The notes beneath the pieces were generated by a model that was not told the origin of the DNA, did no database searches, and saw nothing but the letters and a program-made list of their open reading frames with translations. Both the position numbers and the translations under genes were made by a program. This document shows, one piece after another, positions 1 to 5,850 of a stretch of 8,330 nt of DNA. Positions within the stretch are counted from its first letter, which is position 1. Each line of letters begins with the position of its first letter. Where the stretch lies: positions 1-8,330 of the forward strand of contig CANIMS010000060.1 of NCBI GenBank assembly GCA_947468785.1, given 5' to 3'. The DNA comes from Betaproteobacteria bacterium. Lineage in GTDB: Bacteria; Pseudomonadota; Gammaproteobacteria; Burkholderiales; Burkholderiaceae.

Positions 1-1307
1 AATCCTCTTTGCCAATGATTGATGTTTTAAGACAAGAGATGTTGAGTAAGAAAGTTACTCATCTTGTTTGTATAGAGCCTGGGGAGTGGCGCATCAGGCA
101 GTCAATTGAAGCATTGGCAGTAGAGCTAAAAGTAGATCTACAGATTCGTGAGGATGAACATTTTTATTGCACTCCTCAAGAATTTAAGGATTGGGTAGCG
201 GATAAAAAAGAAATTCGCCTTGAATACTTTTATCGCTTAATGCGTAAGCGGCACAATATCTTGCTTGATGGTGATGGTAATCCTGAGGGCGGCCAATGGA
301 ATTTTGATCAAGATAATCGCAAGCCTTATCCCAAAAAGGGTCCTGGAATGATGGATCCTCCCGCGGCATTTGCTGTGGATGACATCACTAAAGAAGTACT
401 TGATTATGTTGGATCTACCTATCAAGATCATCCTGGTTCTTTGAGCGACTTTAATTGGCCCGTCACTCGAGAACAAGCCTTAGAAGCTTTAGAGTGTTTT
501 GTCGAATATCGATTGCGTAACTTTGGTACCTATCAGGATGCCATGTGGACTGATACGCCATTTGGCTGGCATTCCATTCTATCTAGCTCCCTTAATCTCA
601 AGTTAATCAATCCAAGAGAGGTCATTAGCTCAGTTTTACGCGCATGGAAAAAATATTCACTAGAGCTATCTAGTATTGAAGGTTTCATTCGGCAAATTCT
701 GGGATGGCGAGAATTTGTGCGAGGAATGTATTACCTGGATATGCCCCAAATGGCGCTTGATAATTACTATGATCATCAACGTGCTCTGCCCAAGTGGTAT
801 TGGTCCGGTGATACCGGTATGGCCTGTATGAAAGATGCTATCGGCCAGACAATGCGCTATGGATATGCGCACCATATTCAGCGCCTAATGGTGACGGGTA
901 ATTTTGCTTTATTAGCTGAAATTCTTCCGAGTGCAGTATGTGAATGGTATTTGGCAGTCTATGTTGATGCAATTGAGTGGGTAGAGCTGCCTAATACAGC
1001 AGGAATGGCCTTATTTGCTAATGGCGGGCGCTTTACCAGTAAGCCCTATATCGCCAGTGGTGCCTACATCAAGCGCATGAGTAACTACTGCAATCAGTGC
1101 CAGTACAAGCCTGAGGTACGTTTTGGGGATTCTGCCTGTCCTGTGACTACTTTGTATTGGAATTTTCTAATCAATCATCGTCAGCAGTTTGAGAAAAGTC
1201 CTCGAACCCGATTAATGACTGCGAATTTGAAGAAAATTAGTGATGGTGATCAAGCAGCCATTCAGGAACATGCAAAAAAGCTATTGAATCATTTGGATGA
1301 TCTTTAA
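1..1307 (+). CDS. Iron-sulfur bacterial cryptochrome/photolyase, (6-4) photolyase class (5' end outside window)
   Basis: This FAD-dependent enzyme of the FeS-BCP class (Agrobacterium PhrB, Rhodobacter CryB) repairs UV (6-4) photoproducts or acts as a blue-light sensor. The frame is open to the left edge, so the gene starts upstream; TTG at 9 is only an internal codon. Numbering from that TTG, Cys273, Cys361, Cys364 and Cys377 show the spacing (88, 3 and 13) I recall for the four 4Fe-4S ligands of PhrB. The pair His288-His289 matches the catalytic His365/366, and Trp265, Trp313 and Tyr314 match its electron-transfer residues. The constant offset implies about 77 missing residues of the N-terminal antenna domain, where the lumazine cofactor would bind. 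The C-terminal half is the FAD-binding helical domain. The stop codon overlaps the DUF2256 start. Class assignment is firm; repair versus signalling cannot be decided here. Confidence 0.93.
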   Translation, partial: SSLPMIDVLRQEMLSKKVTHLVCIEPGEWRIRQSIEALAVELKVDLQIREDEHFYCTPQEFKDWVADKKEIRLEYFYRLMRKRHNILLDGDGNPEGGQWNFDQDNRKPYPKKGPGMMDPPAAFAVDDITKEVLDYVGSTYQDHPGSLSDFNWPVTREQALEALECFVEYRLRNFGTYQDAMWTDTPFGWHSILSSSLNLKLINPREVISSVLRAWKKYSLELSSIEGFIRQILGWREFVRGMYYLDMPQMALDNYYDHQRALPKWYWSGDTGMACMKDAIGQTMRYGYAHHIQRLMVTGNFALLAEILPSAVCEWYLAVYVDAIEWVELPNTAGMALFANGGRFTSKPYIASGAYIKRMSNYCNQCQYKPEVRFGDSACPVTTLYWNFLINHRQQFEKSPRTRLMTANLKKISDGDQAAIQEHAKKLLNHLDDL

Positions 1308-1471
1308 TGGGCAACAAGCAAGCATCCTTCAAAGGCAATAAAGCGTATTTGCCGAGCAAGATCTGTGTTGTGTGTCAAAGGGAGATGACCTGGAGAAAAT
1401 CTTGGGCTAAAAACTGGGAGACAGTGAAATATTGTTCTGAAGCTTGTAGAAAAAAGGGTTCTCAAGCTTAA
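1307..1471 (+). CDS. DUF2256 small zinc-ribbon-like protein, photolyase partner
   Basis: This 54-residue protein matches the DUF2256 pattern: a basic N-terminus, then KICVVC, a WRKSWAKNW stretch and KYCSEAC near the end. Cys20, Cys23, Cys43 and Cys47 form a CxxC...CxxxC set suited to binding one zinc ion. The start ATG shares its A with the last base of the photolyase TAA stop (TAATG), so the two are probably translationally coupled; there is no strong Shine-Dalgarno of its own. DUF2256 genes are commonly found beside FeS photolyase/cryptochrome genes, but their biochemical role is unknown. The gene ends 18 bases before the stop of the convergent SDR gene. It is short enough to be missed by length-filtered gene callers. 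The family call rests on recall of the motif. Confidence 0.9.
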   Translation: MGNKQASFKGNKAYLPSKICVVCQREMTWRKSWAKNWETVKYCSEACRKKGSQA

Positions 1472-1489
1472 ACTCGTCAATGAGTTCAT

Positions 1490-2185
1490 TCACCAGGGCA
1501 AGCGCTCTCCTGAATACGAAATAAAACTGCCCGAGTCTTCCTTGCTGAGGCTTTCAAGTACCTTCAGCATATCGCTTGCAGCATCCAATGGCGGTCTGCC
1601 AATTTGCTCTCCTCGAAAGGGTTTAGATAAATTGGAGTTAACAGTGCCTGGATGTAAGGCAATGAGTGCTGTATTGGGTTTTGTCCGGGCAAGCTCAATC
1701 GCAGCAGTTTTAATCAGCATATTTAATGCCGCCTTCGATGCACGATAGCTATACCAACCACCAAGACGGTTATCTTCAATGCTGCCCACTTTTGCGGAGA
1801 GAGTAGCCATCACGCTATTTTGGGGATCCAATAGTTTAGAAAACCATTTGATGGTTAAAGCCGGTCCGACTGCATTAATTTTGATTAGCTCAGAAAGTTG
1901 ATCGGCATTGAGGTCTTCCAAGCGTTTTTCTGGCATCCAGTTGCTTGTGTGTAAGACACCAATGGTGTTGATAATTAACTGAAAAGGCGTGCTCAAAGAG
2001 AGAGCATTAGCTGCCGCTTCAATCGAATCTAGATCATGATAGTCAATCGGGTGAGTAGATTGTCGACTTAAGCCCACCACTTCTGAGCAGCCGGGATTTT
2101 CTTGAAGCAATGTCATAAAAGCTGAGCCAATCGTGCCAGAAGAGCCAATAACGAGCGCGCGATAGGGTTTAGATAGCAATGTCAT
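1490..2185 (-). CDS. SDR family NAD(P)-dependent oxidoreductase, C-factor-like
   Basis: This 231-residue protein is a classical-size short-chain dehydrogenase/reductase with a single Rossmann domain. The dinucleotide-binding glycine motif is GSSGTIG at residues 14-20. NTIG at 73-76 replaces the usual NNAG. The catalytic tetrad is Asn104, Ser130, Tyr147 and Lys151 (YSYRASK), and HPGTV near residue 178 lies in the usual post-catalytic position. It is soluble, with no signal peptide. SDRs of the CsgA/C-factor type often sit near photolyase genes in marine and freshwater proteobacteria, so a role in light or oxidative-stress response is possible, but the substrate is unknown. It converges on DUF2256 and diverges from the DUF393 gene across 62 bases. 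The upstream ribosome-binding site is weak. Confidence 0.87.
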   Translation of the reverse strand: MTLLSKPYRALVIGSSGTIGSAFMTLLQENPGCSEVVGLSRQSTHPIDYHDLDSIEAAANALSLSTPFQLIINTIGVLHTSNWMPEKRLEDLNADQLSELIKINAVGPALTIKWFSKLLDPQNSVMATLSAKVGSIEDNRLGGWYSYRASKAALNMLIKTAAIELARTKPNTALIALHPGTVNSNLSKPFRGEQIGRPPLDAASDMLKVLESLSKEDSGSFISYSGERLPW

Positions 2186-2235
2186 GGGGTCTTTTAGAGT
2201 GTGAGAAGTCTTCAGCTAGTTTATTGAATAAGTCT

Positions 2236-2241
2236 TAAAAT
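2236..2241 (+). promoter_or_regulatory. Possible -10 hexamer for the DUF393 gene (leaderless start?)
   Basis: TAAAAT matches five of six bases of the sigma70 -10 consensus and lies six bases before the only usable ATG. Transcription starting about seven bases downstream would begin at the start codon itself. I see no convincing -35 box, so this is a weak call. Confidence 0.3.
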
Positions 2242-2247
2242 TACACA

Positions 2248-2661
2248 ATGCCTAAGAATCTTCAAAAATTAACCCTTTTTTATGATGGTGCCTGCCCATT
2301 GTGCCAGGCGGAGATTCTGTTTCTATCTGGCCGTAATCAGAAGCACTTGCTGGATTTTGTAGATATCAATTCTGAAGCTTATGACCCTCTAAAAGTCGGG
2401 GTGTCGTGCGATGAGGCTTTAGCAGCGATGTATGGACAATATGCAGATGGTACTCTGATTAATGGTGTAACCGTTTTTCCAGAAGCCTATCGCAGGGCAG
2501 ATTTAGCAACATTGGCTTGGATTTTTTCTAGAAAATCATTGCAACCTATTTTAAAGATGGGCTACCGTTTTTTTGCTAATAATCGACATGCCATTTCTAG
2601 GGTATTTGGACCAGGAGCTTTGTGGCTAGTTAAGGTCAAAGATCAAAAGGCGCAGGCTTAA
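2248..2661 (+). CDS. DUF393/DCC family thiol-disulfide oxidoreductase-like protein
   Basis: This 137-residue protein begins with the DUF393 signature LFYDGACPLC: Asp13, Cys16 and Cys19 form the DxxCxxC motif of the DCC family, which resembles a thioredoxin/glutaredoxin active site. A central AMYGQYADG and an A-Y-R-R-A-D-L segment are also typical. Family members are predicted thiol-disulfide oxidoreductases, but no defined reaction is known for most. ATG at 2248 is forced as the start because an in-frame TAA lies at 2236-2238 and the next possible start lies past the motif. No Shine-Dalgarno precedes it. A TAAAAT hexamer six bases before the ATG suggests a possible leaderless message. The DUF2452 gene follows after 37 bases on the same strand, probably in one operon. 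Confidence 0.88.
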   Translation: MPKNLQKLTLFYDGACPLCQAEILFLSGRNQKHLLDFVDINSEAYDPLKVGVSCDEALAAMYGQYADGTLINGVTVFPEAYRRADLATLAWIFSRKSLQPILKMGYRFFANNRHAISRVFGPGALWLVKVKDQKAQA

Positions 2662-2686
2662 AAAGATTACGTTGTTTATTGAGGAA

Positions 2687-2693
2687 TTAGGAG
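2687..2693 (+). promoter_or_regulatory. Ribosome-binding site deciding the GTG start of the DUF2452 gene
   Basis: TTAGGAG lies five bases before GTG 2699. The in-frame TTG at 2672, which would give a longer protein, has no comparable site and lies only ten bases past the preceding stop. Confidence 0.65.
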
Positions 2694-2698
2694 TCAAA

Positions 2699-3130
2699 GT
2701 GAGAATAGAAGATAAAGATCCAGCAAGACATGCTGGTATTGAATACCCGATGGAGGTTGGCGCTCCTGTTTTCGCTCCTATTAAGGTGGTTGAAGAAAAA
2801 GATAAGGCTGTTAATGTTGCAAGACAGAACGCCAAATTAGAGTATGACCGCATCATGGAGCAGGCTGAAGTGCTCATGAAGCAGGCTAGAGCCTTGCAAG
2901 CCAGATTAGATGCAACCGAAATGGTTCATTGCGCTAAATTCGGTTTTAATCCTATTCACGGAAAAATTTACCACCTCTATTACGATGAGCGTAATCAAAC
3001 CAATGTTTTGATCCAGAATGGCCCCAAGGAATGGAGTTGTGGAATTCCGGATGGCTGGAATTATTTGATGCCCGTTAAAAAATTAGGCGATAGCACTTGG
3101 GCAATCATAGAAGAAGACCAGGTCGTTTGA
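2699..3130 (+). CDS. DUF2452 domain-containing protein
   Basis: This protein has 143 residues from GTG 2699, chosen for its ribosome-binding site; a TTG at 2672 would add nine residues. It resembles DUF2452 proteins, a family shared by bacteria and eukaryotes and of unknown function. Visible hallmarks are a YPMEVGAPVFAPI segment near residues 16-28, a charged, probably helical or coiled-coil stretch at about 33-73, and a C-terminal FNPIHGKIYHLYYDE block followed by WSCGIPDGW. It is soluble, with no signal peptide. It lies 37 bases after the DUF393 gene, and its TGA stop overlaps the likely TTG start of the HPP gene, so the three genes are probably co-transcribed. The family call rests on pattern recall; the function is unknown. 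Confidence 0.8.
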   Translation: MRIEDKDPARHAGIEYPMEVGAPVFAPIKVVEEKDKAVNVARQNAKLEYDRIMEQAEVLMKQARALQARLDATEMVHCAKFGFNPIHGKIYHLYYDERNQTNVLIQNGPKEWSCGIPDGWNYLMPVKKLGDSTWAIIEEDQVV

Positions 3131-3633
3131 AAATTTTACTGTTACGTTTGTTATGGGTTTTGCTAGGCTCTTCAGTAGCGATTAGTTTGGCTTTATGGGC
3201 TACGAATGTTTTTTCTCCACTGATGTTGGCATCCTTAGGTGGAACAGCTTTATTTCTATTTGTGATGACTTCGGCACCAGCTGCACAACCGAGAGCAGTC
3301 TTCGGTGCCCATCTAATTAGCGCTCTTATCGGGATCATTGCCTACCGATTATTCGGAGATGCTTTTTGGGTTTATGTGCTTGCGGTAGTGGTGACGATTG
3401 CTGTCTTATTATTGGTGCGATGTGTCCATCCCCCCGCTGGAGCAAACCCCCTGATCATGATCCATGGACATGCTGACTTTATTCATCTGGGAATATCGGT
3501 CTTATCTGGCGTCTCCATTATCTTTGTCGTTGCTTATATTTGGAGTCGACTAGGAGTGGGCTCGGTAAAATACCCTGTGTCTTGGACGCAACCTTCGCCC
3601 CCATCCCTAGACTGGAGCCTTTGGGACAAGTAA
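3127..3633 (+). CDS. HPP family inner-membrane protein
   Basis: This 168-residue integral membrane protein has about four hydrophobic helices, near residues 8-26, 32-50 plus 58-75, 80-98 and 121-142. The family signature HPPAGANP is at residues 101-108, and the FVMTSAPAAQP loop that precedes the GAHLISALIG helix is also typical. HPP proteins include stand-alone forms and fusions to CBS domains; a cyanobacterial/chloroplast member has been linked to nitrite transport, but most are uncharacterised. I place the start at TTG 3127, which overlaps the TGA of DUF2452 (TTGA) and puts hydrophobic sequence right after MK, with an AGG element just upstream. TTG 3097 would add ten residues inside the previous gene. 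The gene is convergent with DUF1348. Confidence 0.85.
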   Translation: MKILLLRLLWVLLGSSVAISLALWATNVFSPLMLASLGGTALFLFVMTSAPAAQPRAVFGAHLISALIGIIAYRLFGDAFWVYVLAVVVTIAVLLLVRCVHPPAGANPLIMIHGHADFIHLGISVLSGVSIIFVVAYIWSRLGVGSVKYPVSWTQPSPPSLDWSLWDK

Positions 3634-3647
3634 ATAAGGTATACGGT

Positions 3648-3676
3648 ACTTTGCTTGGTGTATTAAAAAGCAAAGT
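3648..3676. repeat. Inverted repeat at a convergent gene junction
   Basis: A perfect 9-base inverted repeat (ACTTTGCTT and AAGCAAAGT) flanks an 11-base loop between the HPP and DUF1348 stops, partly inside the DUF1348 3' end. It could form a hairpin in either transcript, but it lacks a following T-run and is A/T-rich, so terminator function is doubtful. Confidence 0.35.
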
Positions 3677-4130
3677 CACTCAGGGAAGGGTGATCATCCG
3701 GTCTTCTGCCCAAGGGCCAAAAGAATTTTCTCTCTGACTCTTGAATCGGTAAATCATTAATGCTTGCAAAGCGACGCATCATGAAACCATTTTCATTAAA
3801 TTCCCAATTTTCATTACCAAAGCTACGCGTCCAATTACCAGAGTCATCATGACATTCATAGGCAAACCGCACTGCTATACGATTTTCGGTAAATGCCCAA
3901 AGCTCTTTAATCAGTCGGTAATCTAATTCTTTAGCCCACTTGCGGCGCAAAAATTCCTTAACCTGTTCGCGCCCTCTAGGAAATTCAGCGCGATTGCGCC
4001 AGATCGTATCTTCGGTATAGACCAAAGAAACTTTTTCAGGATCACGCGTATTCCATGCATCTTCAGCCATGCGAATCTTTTGAATGGCAGTCTCTTTAGT
4101 AAATGGTGGTAGCGGTAATTTCTGTTCCAT
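3663..4130 (-). CDS. DUF1348 / NTF2-like family protein
   Basis: This 155-residue protein belongs to the nuclear transport factor 2-like superfamily, DUF1348 branch (COG3558). Typical blocks are an N-terminal helix with [13 protein letters not shown] (residues about 21-33), [10 protein letters not shown] (38-47), [21 protein letters not shown] (about 53-73, with the usual family spacing) and a C-terminal [10 protein letters not shown] followed by [11 protein letters not shown]. The fold is a cone-shaped alpha+beta barrel that may bind a small ligand; no reaction is known for this branch. It is cytosolic and full length. It starts at ATG 4130, transcribed away from the cyn operon, and has no strong Shine-Dalgarno. 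It probably forms its own transcription unit. The family call is good; the function is unknown. Confidence 0.87.
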   Translation of the reverse strand: MEQKLPLPPFTKETAIQKIRMAEDAWNTRDPEKVSLVYTEDTIWRNRAEFPRGREQVKEFLRRKWAKELDYRLIKELWAFTENRIAVRFAYECHDDSGNWTRSFGNENWEFNENGFMMRRFASINDLPIQESERKFFWPLGRRPDDHPSLSDFAF

Positions 4131-4210
4131 GATTTGCTAATACTTTCTGATTTGAGTGAGGTGCTATTAATGGGCAAGCTTAATCATTAGATCAACACTC
4201 CTAGAGGATT

Positions 4211-4232
4211 AAGAGTGCGATCGCGCACTCTT
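4211..4232 (+). terminator. Hairpin with short T-tract, possible terminator or regulatory stem
   Basis: The 9-base arms AAGAGTGCG (4211-4219) and CGCACTCTT (4224-4232) pair perfectly around a 4-base loop. On the plus strand a short T-tract follows (TTTT at 4231-4234, two of them inside the stem). No plus-strand gene is known to read into it, so it may insulate the cyn promoter from read-through, or be a regulatory stem. A CACTC at 4196-4200 could compete for pairing with the left arm. Confidence 0.4.
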
Positions 4233-4325
4233 TTGGGGCGATTTTTGAAGGCCTTATCAAGCGCTGATTTTGTATTAGAGCTTTTTAAACTGGGTTTTCA
4301 TCATTTTTGACTACAAAAATTGATG

Positions 4326-4372
4326 TTCACTTATTTGGTGCATTTAAAAAATACTCTGCAGGCTTTGGTGCA
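4326..4372 (+). promoter_or_regulatory. Tandem NtrC-like binding sites upstream of the cyn operon
   Basis: TTTGGTGCAT occurs at 4334-4343 and again at 4364-4373, exactly 30 bases apart (about three helical turns). The first copy extends to TTCACTTATTTGGTGCA (4326-4342), which differs at one defined position from the NtrC consensus TGCACY-N4-TGGTGCA. The second (4357-4372) has TGCA...TGGTGCA with a spacer one base short. They lie about 90-140 bases before cynA. NtrC activation under nitrogen limitation would fit an operon that releases ammonia from cyanate. The assignment is an inference from motif match; a matching sigma54 promoter is not clear. Confidence 0.5.
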
Positions 4373-4464
4373 TCTATTCATCTACTCATGAAGTTCGCTT
4401 GATAACAATAGGGCATAGATTTTTGAGATTTGAATCGACTTATTAAAACTAACTGGAGATACAA

Positions 4465-5838
4465 ATGAATTCATACCGCCCTTTTGATCCTGATAGACCT
4501 TTATTTAGCAGTCGCTGCAGTTGTGGCCGGCATGCATCTGATGCCGATCATGCGCTGGACTTATCTGCAAAGATTGACGAGGAAAAAGCCAGCGCTGATT
4601 TTGTTGAGGCTAGCCTTGTTAAAGCCTTATTTCCGCAAGAGGATCGTAGACGCGCATTTTTAAAAGCAGTTGGTGCCGGTGGAGCAATGAGTGCGTTATC
4701 CGGTTTCTTGCCGATAGGATCTTTGCAAGCGATGGCACAAGAAAAGGCGCCATTAGAAAAACCCGATTTAAAGATTGGCTTTATTGCCATTACCTGTGCA
4801 ACCCCATTAATCATGTCGGATCCTTTAGGGTTTTATAAGAAGCAGGGCCTGAATGTCACTCTGAATAAGACCGCTGGTTGGGCCTTGATACGGGACAAGA
4901 TGTTGAACAAAGAACATGATGCATCGCATTTCCTCTCACCGATGCCCTTATCAATGTCAATGGGCTTGGGATCTGATCCTAGTCAAATGCGTGTCGCTAC
5001 CATTCAGAACGTGAATGGTCAGGCAATTACTCTGGCCAATAAGCACAAAGATAATCGTGATCCTAAAAACTGGAAGGGCATGAAGTTTGCTGTTCCATTT
5101 GAATATTCCATGCATAACTTCTTGTTACGCTATTACGTTGCCCAAGCTGGTTTGGATCCTGATAAAGATATTCAGATTCGTGTCACGCCTCCACCAGAAA
5201 TGGTTGCCAACTTACGTGCAGGCAATATTGATGGTTTCTTAGGGCCTGATCCATTTAATCAGCGTGCAGTCTATGATGAAGTGGGCTTTATTCATATCCT
5301 GACGAAACAAATTTGGGATGGGCACCCTTGCTGTGCATTTGGAACTTCTGAAGAATTTATCAAGAAGAATCCAAATACATTTGCAGCCTTGTATCGTGCC
5401 GTGCTCAATGCCTCTACGATGGCTCGCGATCCAAATAACAGACCTTTGATTGCTAAAGTGATCTCTGCTCCTAATTATCTCAACCAGCCTGAGACGGTAG
5501 TAATGCAAGTTCTCACGGGTAAGTTTGCAGATGGATTGGGTAACGTTCAAAACGTTCCTGATCGGATTGATTTCAATCCTATTCCTTGGTATTCCATGGC
5601 TACTTGGATGCTGACTCAAATGCAGCGTTGGGGTTACGTTAAAGGGGACGTGAATTACAAGGATATCTCTGAAAAAGTATTTCTACTGACTGATGCTAAG
5701 AAGTATATGGGCGAGACAGGCATTGCTGTTCCGCCCTTGGCTAAGACGGGCTATAAAAAGGACAAGATCATGGGCAAAGAATTTGATCCTAGTCAGCCCG
5801 TGGCATACCTGAAATCTTTCCCTGCTAGTAAGGCTTAA
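4465..5838 (+). CDS. cynA: Cyanate ABC transporter, Tat-exported substrate-binding protein
   Basis: This 457-residue periplasmic binding protein is of the CmpA/NrtA family (nitrate, bicarbonate, cyanate). A twin-arginine signal RRAFLK (residues 62-67) is followed by a hydrophobic stretch and a likely cleavage site after AMA (89-91). The mature domain starts with LKIGFIAITCATPLI and contains family motifs such as FAVPFEYSMHNFLLRYY, LGPDPFNQRA and GHPCCAFGTSEEF. Because cynB, cynD and cynS follow directly, cyanate is the likely ligand, although nitrate cannot be excluded from this protein alone. The start has a good GGAG seven bases upstream, and no in-frame ATG, GTG or TTG exists between it and the twin arginines, so the 60-residue pre-Tat region is real. 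That region carries CSCGRH plus a further His (Cys18, Cys20, His23, His29). cynB follows after 12 bases. Confidence 0.9.
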   Translation: MNSYRPFDPDRPLFSSRCSCGRHASDADHALDLSAKIDEEKASADFVEASLVKALFPQEDRRRAFLKAVGAGGAMSALSGFLPIGSLQAMAQEKAPLEKPDLKIGFIAITCATPLIMSDPLGFYKKQGLNVTLNKTAGWALIRDKMLNKEHDASHFLSPMPLSMSMGLGSDPSQMRVATIQNVNGQAITLANKHKDNRDPKNWKGMKFAVPFEYSMHNFLLRYYVAQAGLDPDKDIQIRVTPPPEMVANLRAGNIDGFLGPDPFNQRAVYDEVGFIHILTKQIWDGHPCCAFGTSEEFIKKNPNTFAALYRAVLNASTMARDPNNRPLIAKVISAPNYLNQPETVVMQVLTGKFADGLGNVQNVPDRIDFNPIPWYSMATWMLTQMQRWGYVKGDVNYKDISEKVFLLTDAKKYMGETGIAVPPLAKTGYKKDKIMGKEFDPSQPVAYLKSFPASKA

Positions 5839-5850
5839 GCAAGGTCATTC

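Larger units (their letters stand above)
4131..4464. other. Intergenic region between DUF1348 and cynA: divergent promoters, hairpin and NtrC-like sites
   Basis: No coding region is seen in these 334 bases. They contain, from left to right, the leader of the leftward DUF1348 gene, a GC-rich hairpin (4211-4232), a TTGACT -35-like hexamer (4307-4312) with only a poor -10, two TTTGGTGCAT repeats (4334-4343 and 4364-4373), a weak sigma54-like GGGCAT element (4411-4416) and the cynA Shine-Dalgarno GGAG (4454-4457), seven bases before the ATG. Confidence 0.7.

Noticed and set aside
1440..1486. Inverted repeats AAGCTTG/CAAGCTT and AACTC/GAGTT at the DUF2256-SDR convergent junction
   Set aside because: The first has a 16-base loop and the second only five pairs; neither has a T-run, so a terminator is not supported.
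3540..3737. 65-codon plus-strand open frame spanning the HPP and DUF1348 ends
   Set aside because: It overlaps two well-supported genes in other frames and shows no family features.
4218..4225. GCGATCGC octamer, like the cyanobacterial HIP1 palindrome
   Set aside because: A single copy inside a longer hairpin, in a genome whose proteins look betaproteobacterial; coincidence is the simplest reading.
4307..4335. Sigma70 promoter with TTGACT -35
   Set aside because: The -35 matches five of six bases, but no good -10 lies at 16-18 bases.
4411..4426. Sigma54-like promoter GGGCAT followed by a TTTTTGA stretch before cynA
   Set aside because: The -24 GG is present but the invariant -12 GC at the required 10-base spacing is absent, so it is not called as a promoter despite the NtrC-like sites upstream.
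5239..5619. 126-codon open frame antisense to cynA
   Set aside because: It lies wholly inside a strongly supported gene, has no recognisable domain or ribosome-binding site, and its composition looks like a reverse-frame shadow.
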